Below, in pieces: positions 11,638 to 22,770 of a stretch of DNA of 64,000 bases. The translations under genes and the position numbers were made by a program. The notes beneath the pieces are model-generated. The model saw only the letters and a list, made by a program, of their open reading frames with translations. It did no database searches and was not told the DNA's origin. Source of the stretch: Gliomastix tumulicola (lineage: Eukaryota > Ascomycota > Sordariomycetes > Hypocreales > Bionectriaceae); NCBI GenBank assembly GCA_001599755.1, contig BCHX01000002.1, positions 3,020,330 to 3,084,329 on the forward strand, in the 5' to 3' direction. Position 1 is the first letter of the stretch; each line of letters begins with the position of its first letter.

Positions 11638-12482
11638 TCATGCTGAGCTGGGTTGTGGCTTTTGCGCAGCCATGATCTTTTGGCGCAAGACTGTTGGCGC
11701 AGGATGTTAGATCAGGTAATTCTGAATAGCACACAAGGGATATGTTGAGGACCTGGACAGACAAGACATGACTTACCCTCTTCAATTGTTCGCGCGTTCG
11801 TCTGCTTCCGTTGAATAATGACCTCGAGATCTTTCAGATTGTTCGTGAGCTCCGTAACCTTCCCCTCGTAGAACTTTGCGGCAGATGAGAGTTTCTGCAA
11901 ACCAGTTAGTCAACGGCGTAACTCAAAGTGATAAAGAGCTCTTCCAGAGTAGGCCAGATAGTCCGGGCCAGAAGCCCAGAAGAGCGACGGAATGCTGACC
12001 TTTTCCACCAAGAATCCAGTGCCGACGTCCACGAGGACCGTATCCGGGCTTGACAGCTCGCCGTTGACGTATAGGGAATTCGTCAAGGGTACTAGAATAG
12101 AGTTGCCTCCTATAAACCTCCCAACGTCAGCCTCTCTGCCCAAACCAACAGTGATATGACCGCCCTGTCGCATTTCGAAGTCGTCGCGTGCGCAATGCAG
12201 CCGTTGCCGTCTCGGGACCCGGACTCACCACCCTGTGCGCGTGTGCGGGACTGGATGCACTGGTAGCAGTCCTTGAATTTCGTCTGGGCGCCATGGAGCT
12301 GGGCGAAGGAGGTGGTGAGGTGCTCGAGCTCCTCGTCGAGCTGCTTCTTGACCTGGGCGAGCTGTTCGGGCGCGAGGGTGTCGAGATTGACTGGGAGGGA
12401 GAGCTGTCAGCGGCTTGATTTTATAGGACCGAAAATCGGGGATAGTATAGATGATCTCACTCGTCTCTTGTTGGCCCGACAT
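11638..12482 (-). CDS. GIM5: prefoldin subunit 5 (alpha-type)
   Basis: Five exons (12461-12482, 12229-12390, 12000-12109, 11777-11894, 11638-11690) give 154 residues, the usual prefoldin-5 length. The first coding exon is only 22 nt, and its join gives MSGQQETINLDTLAPEQL. Two long coiled-coil helices flank a beta-hairpin core: QVKKQLDEELEHLTTSFAQL, then NSILVPLTNSLYVNGEL and DVGTGFLVEK, then the returning helix AAKFYEGKVTELTNNL. The tail is EEVLRQKIMAAQ. Family knowledge: Gim5/PFDN5 is one of two alpha subunits of the hexameric co-chaperone that delivers actin and tubulin to CCT. The gene is convergent with the RG-rich gene, 108 bp between stops. Confidence 0.9.
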
Positions 12483-12888
12483 CCTGCTTTTTTTGCGCGC
12501 CTGGCGATTGTGGTTTGGAGAGAGAGAGCTGGGATGTTCGTGGGGTTTGGAAGTCTGCTTTTGGTATCGTGAGGTTTGGTGGGGTTGAAATGCCTGATTA
12601 TAGTGGCTTTTCCCGTTAGATGGATACTTGCGGGGACCACCCGGGTAGCACCAAATTATAAGTTTCCTTCTAACAGCAGACATTCATCCATTGATATGGT
12701 TTACACAACTAGTACTTACCTACCACAGGCAGTCTTGCTATAGTAACGTCCGATCTATTAGTGTAATAAAGAAGAGATTACCTATACACGTAGTGTACAT
12801 AAAGAATATAGTACATGGCTAAGCTATCGATACAGTAACTACAGGTACAACTCCGAATGATGTTGTCCATCCCCTATGCCAACTGGCC
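12483..12888. other. intergenic between GIM5 and AIM10
   Basis: This lies upstream of GIM5 and downstream of the prolyl-tRNA synthetase gene, both on the minus strand. The part from about 12690 to 12860 is AT-rich with no coding potential. No promoter motif was recognised. Confidence 0.5.
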
Positions 12889-14990
12889 TCAGAGCTTCGA
12901 GAGCAAATCTTGGAGATACGGCGTGATGTCCTGAACCGAGACCTTCTCTTTGATACCAAGACGCCGAGACTGGACCTCGACCAAGCCATCGGCCTTCCAC
13001 TGCTTGCCCAGGACGATCATGACAGGATAGCCAGTCGTCTCCGCATCCTGCATCTTCCTACCAAAGCTCTGGTTGCGATCATCCAGAACAGCGTCGAGTC
13101 GAGAGCCTTGGCTGTTTCTCTCGGCAAGCTGGTCATAGAAGCTCAGCACATCTTCCGTCACCCCGGACGTGGGGATCACGACGGCCTCGAAAGGTGCGAT
13201 GGCGCGCGGCCAGTTCAGCCCTTTCTCGTCAACCATGTGCTCAGCAACGGCCGCGAATATCCGCGAGACGCCGATACCGTAACATCCCATCTCGAGCTCC
13301 ACGGGCTCCTTGGGGGCCTGCGGCAGGGTTACCTTGGCGTTAAGAGGCTTCGAGTACCTCGTCCCCAGGTAGAAGGTGTGCCCAAGTTCCAACGCTCTGT
13401 GCGTCTTGAGAGCGCCGGTCTCGCAGCGGGGGCATCCATCTCCGTCCGCCAGAGTGAGCAGACTAAGATGCGAGCCATCTTCCTGCTTGCTGATTGTAGA
13501 TTGCTGGATATCTTGTTCCTCGCGGGCATCAAGCTGATCCGTGGACGAGAGAGAAGAATCGATGAGATTCAGCACTCTCTCTGGCTGTGAATCATTCGTT
13601 ACACCGGAGACTTCCTGACTGGTGATCGAGCCGTCGAGATCGGGAACCACAGACTTGACTGCGTGAATGTTGACCTGACGCGAAGGCCCATCCTCGTTCC
13701 CACTGCGATACCAGGCCTTGACAAGAGTTTTCCGGTCTTTCGTTACTCCCTGCCATACACGAACGTCACCAGACACCTCCCCAGAGGATGATGACTTTCG
13801 AGGCCGGGAGACAGCCACCTCGTCATTCGCGGCGTAATTGCAGCTGTCACAGGTCAGAACGGTATCGGAGCCGATGGCGTGCGCGAGATGATATTCGTGA
13901 CTGTGGTCGCCGCCCATGTCGCCTGAGCTCGCCTCGGCAACGATGATGGGCAGCTTGAGCTTGTCAAAGACTGCCTTGTACGCGCCAGCAACCTGACGGT
14001 AGGATTTGATGGCTGCTTCGTGCGAGATGTCAAAGGTGTAGAGGTCCTTCATGGTGAACTCGCGGGATCGGAGCAGGCCATGGCGAGGTCTGATTTCATC
14101 CCTGTACTTCCGCGCTGCAGGAAAATAGATGTTAGAGAATGACATACAGCTGCCAAAGGACCTAGTCTGGGGTCGAAAGGCAAGACACACAGATCTGGTA
14201 GAGCTTGATGGGGAGATCCTTGTAGGACTTGAGAGTGCCGGCCACGACACTCGTGATCTCCTCCTCGTGAGTCGGAGATAGCATCAGAGGCACCTCCTTT
14301 CGATCCCGTAACCGGAAGAGCTAAGAGTCCCATCTTGTCAACTCAGCCCTCCATGCCAAACCTGCTCGAAAAAATATGACAACGAACCTCTGCTGAGACT
14401 TTGTCAAGGCGTCCGCTCCTCTTCCACAGCTCCTCTGATGTGATAGACGACATTGAGACCTTGGAAGCCCCTGGATAAATAGCCAAAGGTCAGTAATTCA
14501 TCTACATTATCGACACCGCACGAGACAAGCACTCACCAATAGACTGCATGTGCTCATCCAGCAACCTCTCCAGCTTCTCCTGGACGCGAGTCCCCAGAGG
14601 AAGCATATGAAAGATGCCCGATTGAGACTAGATGGGATAGGAAAGAAGTTCGTAAGTCACACGTCCATTCCATGTCCATTTGATGGTATCAGGAGTTCAC
14701 ACCTGGCGCAGGAAGCCTGCACGCAACAACTTGTCATGGCCGGCTATGATTCATCAGCTTTTCTCCATTCAAACACGAAAAATACTTTGACGTCGGTAAA
14801 TTGAAGATTCAGACTCACATTCATCTGCCGTCTTGTTGATCAGCCCTGTTGGAGCCCATATCGACGAGAGTGTTGATCGCAGATTCGAGGATCTACACAA
14901 CGCGCTGCTGGAGAAACACCTCAAGAAGGCATTTCTTGACCTCCTCCTGAGAGCAGACCGGCTCGATTGGACGAGCCCCGGCGCCAACAT
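12889..14990 (-). CDS. AIM10: mitochondrial prolyl-tRNA synthetase (bacterial type)
   Basis: Six exons (14819-14990, 14703-14743, 14537-14627, 14388-14470, 14191-14320, 12889-14114) give 580 residues. The N-terminus is Arg/Ser-rich without acids (MLAPGLVQSSRSALRRRSRN), a mitochondrial presequence. Class II core: SGIFHMLPLGTRVQEKLE (motif 1 region), LSPTHEEEIT, ISRKYRDEIRPRHGLLRSRE (motif 2), then GCYGIGVSRIFAA (motif 3), and a C-terminal anticodon-binding domain. Between motifs 2 and 3 is an insertion of about 140 residues with two Cys pairs (TCDSCNYAANDE near 260 and CPRCETG near 400) that could bind zinc. Family: fungal Aim10-type ProRS charges mitochondrial tRNA-Pro. The start ATG is the first in the frame, and intron joins restore conserved motifs. 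Confidence 0.92.
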
Positions 14991-15268
14991 CGCTCTCTAC
15001 TCAATGTGGCTTGACTCAGATGAGCATGATGCTTCTCACGATCCCCGGCAGCAGTGAAGCTAAGATATCCACTAGCCACTTGTGGCTTATGATCGGACGA
15101 GCCAGCCACACTCTGGAAGAAAAAAAAAGGATGGGTGGGGAACACGATAAGATCCGATAAGGAACCAACTTTTTGTAAGTGGGAAATTTCGAAGTAAAAA
15201 AAAAAGAGGTGAACAACCTGTAGAAGGAGAAGCAATTTGTCTCCGTCGCAATTGCTTCGAAGAGCCCC

Positions 15269-18200
15269 ATGGCCAAACCGAATAAGAAACTCCAGGCCGC
15301 CGCCCGGCGCGCCCAGAATATCCAGAACGGAACCTCGTTCAGCGAGAGCGCACTCGAGAAGCTCACCGAGCGCATCGATCACAACCTGGTCGACAACCAA
15401 CAGAACAAGCGCAAGAAGCCACCGACGGGCGACAATCCCTCGCAGAATCGCAAGAGGCAGCGCAATGGGGCGGACAAGCCTCAGAAGCAGGACAAGAAGC
15501 CGGGCGCGATCGAGAGAGATGTCCTCCTTGCTGAGATCAAGGCGTTGGGCGGGGATGAGAAGGACCTCGAATTGATCGAGGGCATCGACTCTGACGAAGA
15601 AGAAGAGGCCGGGGGGCAACCTGACAGCAAGTGGAGTAAGGCGGACGAACATTCCATCGGCAAAGGCTTGAAGGCCGAGTTGGCGGCGCTGTCAAAAGAG
15701 CTCGGCTTTGCCAACCTCCAACCCAGCGATGAGAGCGAGGAGGAAGCAGACGAGGCGGAGGCAAGCGGTGACGATGATCAAGGGGACGAGGAGGAGGAGG
15801 AGGAGGTTGACGATGACGACCAAGAGAGCGATGTCGTGGAGGGGAAACCGTCAAAAGAAGCCAATAAGCCAGAGCCTCAGGGGAAAGTCCAGCCGCAGCA
15901 ATCACAACCAAAGAAACCTGGGCAATTGGTTAGTTGACATGTCCCCTCACTAGCAGCACTTCTGACGACTAACCCAGCAAAATCTAGATTTTTGAACCTA
16001 GAGCCGACTGGCATGCTCTCGGGCTGCCAAAGCTACCCGGTCCAGCAAACGAACAAGCCAGCCCACCAGCCAGTGTCATTGAGTCTTTGAAGGCCCACGC
16101 TCGGTCGCTCCTCAACACGGACGCTACTCAGTACAGGACCGCCTTCTCAGCCTCTTCTTCGCACAAGTTCTTGTCCACCATCATGTCCACTGGTACATTG
16201 ACCGACAAAGTCTCTGCCCTGACCTTGGCTATTCAAGAGTCGCCTGTGCATAACATCAGAGCCTTCGAGGCCCTAACGTCCCTCGCGTCAAAGAAAAGTC
16301 GCGCCCAAGCCATCGGCGCCATTGGTGCTCTCGTCGATCTGCTCGGTCCTGGTTCCCTGCTACCTTCTAATCGACGTCTGCGATATTTCGCAACCCAGCC
16401 TGAGCTTCTTGGCGCTCTTCAAAACTCTCGCGTGAAGGCGTGGAGTCCTGGCCAAAACCTGCCTGGCCAGGTGTCCGAAGCTCATCTCATGGCCTGGTCA
16501 TTCGAGGATTGGCTGAAGGATGCCTACTTCAAGTTAATTCAGTTGCTTGAATCATGGTGCGCGGACGAGATCGAATACTCACGGACCAGGGCCTTGGATT
16601 TCGTATATGGACTGCTCAAAGACAAGCCTGAGCAAGAGTCGAATCTGTTACGACTGTTGGTCAACAAGCTTGGCGACCGAGATCGCAAAATCGCATCTCG
16701 AGCGTCTTACTTGCTGCTACAATTGGAGACGTCGCATCCGGGCATGAAACCCATTATCGTTCGGACCATTGAGCAAGAAATCCTCCTTCATCGGTCTCAG
16801 GACCACCGATCCAAGTATTACGCCATCAACACTCTGAACCAGACAATTCTCAGCACCAAAGAGCCTGCCGTCGCTGAAGCGCTTGTCCGGATATACTTCG
16901 ACCTCTTCGTCACGCTCCTGAAGTCTGGAAGCCTGGGCCTGGGTACCAAGGCTGGTGACAGCAAGACAGGAGATGCGAAAATGGAGGGTGAGAAGCCCGG
17001 CCGCAAGCCACGCGGCCCCAAACCAGGGGAGCAAGAGGTTGAGGCCGCCGACAAATTAGTGTCTGCTGTCCTAACAGGTGTCAACCGCGCTGCCCCCTTT
17101 ATAGGCTCAGGCGATACTATGTAAGAATCCCTCACTATCGTCGTGTGAAAGTCTTCTGCAACAATGGCTAATACTCTGAAATCACAGATTGGACGACCAT
17201 ATGAATACCTTGTTCAGAATTGCTCACTCGGCAAACTTCAACACCGGAATCCAAGCTCTCCTCCTCATCCAGCATCTATCGTCCGCTCGAAGCCTCGCCA
17301 CGGACCGGTTCTACCGAACGCTCTATGAGTCCCTGCTGGACCCGCGTCTGATTACCTCTTCGAAACACTCACTCTACCTAAACCTCCTGCTTCGTGCTCT
17401 GAAGAATGATGTTGACGTACGGCGAGTGAAGGCGTTTGCGAAGCGAATGCTTCAGGTTGCCACATTACATCAGCCGCCGTTTGTTTGCGGCCTTTTATAT
17501 ATCCTTGCACATCTCAGGGGCACTTTCCCCGATCTGCATACTCTGGTTGACGACCCGGAAGAGTCAATATTTGACGATGAGCCGGCAACTGAACGGCCCG
17601 TATATGACGGCCGCAAGCGAGACCCAGAACACAGCAATGCTCAGAGGAGCTGTCTATGGGAGCTAGTAAGGTGTCCTCAAAACACGAAGTGATGAATATC
17701 ATGCTAACACCGCATCAGATCCCTATCCAGTCTCACTTCCATCCTTCCGTTTCGGTCTTTGCGGCAGCACTTGTGGACAAAGCCCAGAAGGTGCAAAAGC
17801 CAGATCTGGAGAGCCATTCGCTCATCAAGTTCCTCGACAAGTTTGTCTACAGGGGTCCCAAGGTGTCGGATGCCGCACGCGGAACATCTATCATGCAGCC
17901 TCTACGGGCAGCCAAAGATGTCGGTGACATTTGGCTCGGCACCCGGGCATCTGGTACTCAGACCACATCCATCAACTCGGCTACGTTTTGGACCAAGAAG
18001 CAGGAGGACGTCGCGGCAGAGGATGTGTTCTTCCACGAGTACTTCCAGCAAGCAGGACAGGAGAGCAAGAAGCAGCCTAAGCTGTCGCGCACCAAGGATG
18101 GAGAGGCAGATGAGGACGATGAGGATGCTGGTGAAGACGAGATCTGGAAAGCCTTGGTGTCTTCCAAGCCGGAGGTCGATGGAGACGATGGCGGGTCAGA

Positions 18201-18531
18201 GGGCTTTGACGACCTGGATGAGGATGACATGGCCTCTGATGATGACTCTCTACCTTTTGATCTCGACGACATGTCTGACGATGAGGAAGGTGGCAGTGGA
18301 TTGGAGGAGGATGAGGATGAAGGAGTCGAGTACCACTCAGATGAGGAAGAAGGATCCGATGGTCTGGTGGCCGTCGATGCCGAGGACAGCGACGAGGCCG
18401 CGGGCCCCGAAAAGAAGAAGAAGGACGAGCGCAGAGAAAGACGCAAGAAGCTCAAGGCGCTCCCAACATTCGCCTCCGTGGACGACTATGCAGAGTTACT
18501 TGGACAGGAGGAGGACGAGCGCTACGACTAG
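15269..18531 (+). CDS. MAK21: ribosome biogenesis factor Mak21/Noc1 (CBF domain)
   Basis: Four exons (15269-15928, 15988-17120, 17188-17665, 17719-18531) give 1027 residues, matching yeast Mak21 (1025). The N-terminus is basic with nuclear-signal-like runs (KRKKPPTGD, NRKRQRN), then an acidic tract (EEEEEEVDDDD). A HEAT-like helical region follows, with the CBF/Mak21 domain at about 540-790 (FRIAHSANFNTGIQALLLIQ, HSLYLNLLLRALKND, QPPFVCGLLYILAHLRGTFP). The C-terminus is very acidic, ending in a basic KKKKDERRERRKKLKALPTF stretch. Family: Noc1 pairs with Noc2 on 90S/pre-60S particles for 60S export. The gene starts 278 bp from the divergent AIM10. Confidence 0.93.
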
Positions 18532-18589
18532 GTTTAGGTACAAATGTAGCTGCAAGCCAGGACAAACAATGGAAAAGTACATATCAGTT

Positions 18590-19858
18590 TCATATTGTTA
18601 GTGCCTACGTGAAGCTGAGCTCTGTTGAAAAGTCAAGTCCACAGTAAAAGATGATGGACTCGACGCATTGGCGGCGCACAAAGACTCACTGCTCCGAAGC
18701 AATCCAGGCATCCACGCAGCAAAGATGGTGGCAAGAAACGATGGAAACGAGGTCATATTTACCAGTATCGAATCCCCCTCAATGAGGACTTGCTCGTCAT
18801 GAAGTAGAATTTCGCGGGTTCGGATAGTACGGCACTTTCCCGTCAGCGTGATCGACAACAAAGGGCGGCCTGCTGCCTGGACCAGTCGCGTTGTGAAGAG
18901 CCCTGATATCGCTGCTGACTTTGTTCTCCATAGGTCTGCCTGCGATTCTTGCGCTCTCATTCTAGCCAAAGAAGACCGAGATAAATGGCAAGTCGTTGTG
19001 GCCTGGAAGGTGGGCGTTGTCCGGATCGTAGGCATCGTGAAACAGGTCAAAGACGATAAACGTTCGCAAGTCCCATCTCTCCTTGGCCAGGAATGTGATG
19101 GTGGAAGGGTCGTCTCGCGCATCAGATGGGAATCAGCTGTTTCTCCTGCATGACTCCAATGGCACTCGCGATGAGATCCTCACTGCAGGTCCACGCCTTG
19201 ATCCAATGGGGGCTCTTACGCGAGACAATAATAAGAACTCGCTTCGCGGCCGTCTCGCTCTCAGACTCGTCCACTGGAGGCATATCGCCAAAGGGTGCAA
19301 AGACTTCGAGGCGGCACTACAAATCTAATGCCCAAATCCACCGTGTTGACGTCGAAAGGTGATGATGCCTGTAGCGAAGTTGTAGAGGCTCAGATAAACT
19401 CACGTGCCTTGGAGTCAATTGATGCCTGCAGGTGCCAGCAACTGTTCTGGTACTGTAACTCGTGGACAATGCACGAAGAGTCCCACTTTGTTTGAGACAT
19501 CCACGCAGAGATGGAGGGATTAGTCATTCGTTAGATGGCTTCAGGCTCCTGAGCGATGAAGTGGTCATCAGGGACTCGCCATGTCCTCCAGGGAGAGAGG
19601 TCGCTTCACCACCGCGTGTTAGTGCCAGTTACCGAGGCTCGATAAGAGATAAGCCAAGTGGGTTGGGTCACCTTCCCCATATTAAAGGTACATCGAAGAG
19701 CGATGCCGAATGTACCCGCGGTAAGCCGGATAAACGCATATCTCGAAAATGCTTCAATGCGAGCAGGACCCTGGAGAGGATCGTGTCATGAAGCCGCAGA
19801 TGCGCCTCTTCGACCCCCAACCGATCTCAGCTACTTCCTCGAGGATCGAATAGTGCAT
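18590..19858 (-). pseudogene. decayed protein gene, family unknown
   Basis: On the minus strand a protein-like reading continues across three frames. Frame 1 (about 19788 to 19318) contains stops at 19786-19788, 19606-19608, 19531-19533 and 19390-19392 but reads smoothly between them (FDVNTVDLGIRFV). A one-base shift near 19317 leads into 62 stop-free codons (EVFAPFGDMPPVDESE, KSPHWIKAWTCSEDLIASAI). A second one-base shift near 19127 leads into 54 codons (DDPSTITFLAKERWDLRTF, FHDAYDPDNAHLPGHNDLPF), ended by TAG at 18962-18964. Plausible coding resumes in the same frame beyond (RPMENKVSSDIRALHN). The breaks are not at credible splice sites. I do not recognise the family. A possible start, ATG at 19858, is 25 bp from the divergent thioesterase start. 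Sequencing errors or an unusual intron set are alternatives. Confidence 0.5.
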
Positions 19859-19882
19859 CCAGCTGCAGGGCATCAGAAAGCC

Positions 19883-20839
19883 ATGTCTTTCCGGTTTCTC
19901 AGGCGCGGTGCGCACCGGGCGGGTGGGAGTTTCATGCGCTCTTTACAGGTCGGCCAGCGGCGGTGCTATGCGCAGGAGGCCAAGAGTGAGTTTTCCCTTT
20001 TCATCGTTCCCTTTTAACTCTTAGAGGTTTCGGTGTCGCTGATTTTTTTACGGTTCGAACAGAAGCCCCGGTCCAGCTCCGAAGCAGTCTCTCGTTTGCG
20101 CTCTACGGCCTCGTCTTCAGCTCCGCGGGCGCCCTGACGGCATGGTACACGCTCCGCAGCCAGGGCATGGGCTTCTACACCGACGAGGAGAGCCTGCATC
20201 TGTTCACGCCCGAGGAGACGGACGAGGAGGCGCGCCGGGTGGAGGACTTCATCAACAAGCACCCGCTCGTCGCGGAGCTCCGGCAGCGCACCGACCTGAC
20301 CGAGTCGCGCCCGCACATGAAGATGCCGGGCCAGTACCGGGCGCGCAGCCTGACGGGCCGCGCGCTGCTCGGCCACGGCAAGCTCACGGTGCCGCCGTAC
20401 GCGTGGCACGACGCCGAGGGGAAGGAGATGGTGGCCGTGTCGCACATCGGCGAGGACCTGTGCGGGCACCCGGGCATCGTGCACGGCGGGATGCTAGCGA
20501 CGATGCTGGACGAGGGCCTCGCGCGGTGCTGCTTCAAGGCCCTGCCGCACAACATCGCCGTCACGGCGAACCTCAGCGTCGACTACCGCAAGCCGACGCC
20601 CGCCGGCAGCTTCCTCGTGCTGCGGGCGCAGACGGTGAAAGTGGAGGGCCGCAAGGCGTGGGTGAAGGGCCACATTGAGCTGCTGAAGGAGCCGGGGGAG
20701 ACGCCGGTGATCCTGACGGAGGCGACTGCGCTGTTTATCTCTCCGAAATACGCTGCGGTAAGTTTGGTGTGCGTGGAAGTGACAGTCTCCCGTGAATTGG
20801 TTATGCTGACTGCTACAGATGATGCCACGGATTACATAG
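19883..20839 (+). CDS. mitochondrial hotdog-fold thioesterase-like protein (4HBT)
   Basis: Exons 19883-19985, 20063-20757 and 20819-20839 encode 272 residues. The Arg-rich, acid-poor start (MSFRFLRRGAHRAGGSFMRS) looks like a mitochondrial presequence. A hydrophobic helix at about 45-65 (FALYGLVFSSAGALTAWYTL) suggests a membrane anchor. The hotdog domain holds GHPGIVHGGMLATMLDEGLA, the conserved His-Gly-Gly loop plus helix acid of the PaaI/THEM4 class, followed by TANLSVDYRKPTPAGS and VKVEGRKAWVKGHIE strands. It resembles the fungal UPF0644 group that includes yeast Fmp10. Likely acyl-CoA hydrolysis; substrate unknown. The last exon adds only six residues and a stop. The coding sequence is markedly GC-rich. 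Confidence 0.85.
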
Positions 20840-21589
20840 AACGGGGCGAGGCCACGAACAAGACTAGACTACACTTTAGAGACGGAATTGAGAGCGCCCC
20901 TGATTAGTGGAGGGTTCTCGGAGGACATAATGGTATGAGTACATGTTGGCAGAATATCTATACACTGAACATAGCGGGCCGCCGGACAGCATAGACAGAG
21001 CCCATTTGGCGCCATACAATAGCACATTTTTACAGGCTGCGAAGCCGAGAACATAACTACATTGTTACTTACTCCGATTGTGTGTCCCCCTGTTTCAAAT
21101 CAAGCGTCAATCATATATAATCCTGAGCCATGACGGACGTCGAGCTTCCGCTGCTGGCGATGATCTTCACACGCAGGGGAAGGCGGATAGATAGCAGCCA
21201 AAGAAGCCGCCGACGGGCCGCCGTTGTCTGCCCACAGAAAGCAGCGACGACCCGAGTCAGTCTGGGTCAATCCGTCGAATTTGACAGTGCGATATGCCGT
21301 GCTCCGTTCCAGGAGCAATCCCATTCTCGATCCGGTTACGATTGGCCCATGGACTCGTTTCCTGCTAAGTGACTATTTGCCCACGCGGCTCCATAATCCA
21401 TCTCGCACGCCATTTGAGGTGCCGGTGGCTGCTTCTTTTCGTCAGTGCTAGCCAGACGGCTGAGAAACATTTGACCAGCTTGGCTTCTTTTTTTGGTTTC
21501 CTTTTCTCTCCTTTTTCCTCTTCCTACTCAACGTCTGTTTCTTCCTTTTTCAGTATTCCCTAGCCTCACCCAGAATTTCTAGCGCAATC
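20840..21589. other. intergenic, leader of APS kinase
   Basis: No gene seen. The last 130 bp before the APS kinase start is strongly pyrimidine-rich (CT tracts), typical of a well-expressed fungal promoter and leader. Confidence 0.5.
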
Positions 21590-22371
21590 ATGGCCAGGTA
21601 CGTGCCCGAGACCGGCGAACCTTGCCCTGCTTGACCCTGAAATTTGACCCCTCCATGCGCCCTGTCTCGCTGCTACTTGTTACCCCACCATCGCCAACAT
21701 CCTCACCAGAGAAGTCAAGACAACAGTCGCTACAACAGTCGCTAACACTTCGCAGCAACATCACGTGGCACCCGTCCCTCTCCCGCCGCGAGCGCAACGA
21801 GCTCCGCAAGCAGCGCGGCCTCACGCTCTGGCTCACCGGCCTCTCGGCCTCGGGCAAGTCGACCGTGGCGACGGCGCTCGAGCAGCACCTGCTGCACCTC
21901 GGCGTGGCCGCCTACCGCCTCGACGGCGACAACGTGCGCTTCGGGCTGAACAAGGACCTCGGCTTCAGCGAGAAGGACCGCAACGAGAACATCCGCCGCA
22001 TCGGCGAGGTCGCCAAGCTCTTCGCCGACGCGTCCACCGTCGCCATCACGTCCTTCATCTCCCCCTACCGGGCCGACCGCGACCTCGCGCGCGAGCTGCA
22101 CGCCAAGACGAACCAGGACGGCGACGAGCCCATCCCCTTTGTCGAGGTGTTTGTCGACGTGCCGCTCGAGGTCGCCGAGCAGCGGGATCCCAAGGGGCTC
22201 TACAAGAAGGCGCGCGCCGGCGAGATCAAGGAGTTCACCGGCATCTCCGCTCCCTACGAGGAGCCCATCAACCCGGAGATCACCATCAAGACGCACGAGA
22301 ACTCGGTCGAGGAGTGCGTCGCGCAGATCACAAAGTGGCTCATCGAGCAGGGGTACCTCAAGTCGTCATAG
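21590..22371 (+). CDS. MET14: adenylylsulfate (APS) kinase
   Basis: Two exons: 21590-21597 (only eight bases, ATGGCCAG) and 21756-22371, giving 207 residues starting MASNITWHPSLSRRERNELR, the standard fungal APS kinase N-terminus. P-loop GLSASGKST is at 31-39, then YRLDGDNVRFGLNKDLGFSE, the helix ENIRRIGEVAKLFADA, SFISPYRADRD and the lid GLYKKARAGEIKEFTGISAP. Reaction: APS + ATP gives PAPS + ADP, the second activation step in sulfate assimilation, in the cytosol. The length is full for the family. The 158-nt first intron hides the start from simple open-frame reading; the unspliced upstream frame lacks the conserved start. Codon use is strongly C-ending, consistent with high expression. Confidence 0.95.
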
Positions 22372-22499
22372 ACAAACACAGGTCAGGTAGTAGCCAACGA
22401 GGTGGACAAGACGCAAAAATAGTACATAGACAGACACTGCTAGTGCTAGTGATTGACGAATGCCAGTTCCTGAAAAAGGGGGGGGGGGGGGGGGACAGC

Positions 22500-22571
<72 letters not shown>

Positions 22572-22770
22572 CATTCTTATATACGTCTATACACATGTTG
22601 CGTGGCCATCTAAAAAAAAAACTACTCGTGAGCAGCCACGCTGCGTAGCCATTTGCTTGCTATGCTTGTCTGCTTGCTTAGGTTATGGAAGGAGAGGGAG
22701 AGAGGGAGAGAGAGAGACAGAGGAAGATCGCAACGCTCACCGTGTCACCGCCTGACCACGGACATCCCAT
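22372..22770. other. intergenic with poly-G tract
   Basis: This is the convergent region between APS kinase and V-ATPase subunit C. Besides the poly-G tract (listed separately) it has a short GA-rich stretch at about 22686-22730. No gene seen. Confidence 0.6.
22478..22570. repeat. near-homopolymer G tract
   Basis: Runs of G at 22478-22494, 22502-22539 and 22541-22570 are broken by a 7-base ACAGCTT insert and one A. About 85 of 93 bases are G. It lies between convergent genes. The copy number is not reliable in any assembly; on the plus strand it could form G-quadruplexes. Confidence 0.9.

Noticed and set aside
12227..12233. Alternative GIM5 donor GTGGTG in place of GTGAGT
   Set aside because: Both keep frame, but GTGAGT fits the donor consensus far better; the difference is a single Gly.
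20050..20062. GGTTCGAAC resembling a tRNA T-loop
   Set aside because: It is the end of a thioesterase intron; no D-arm, anticodon arm or acceptor stem can be drawn around it.
21742..22296. 184-codon minus-strand open frame over APS kinase
   Set aside because: Shadow caused by strong third-position C bias in the real gene.
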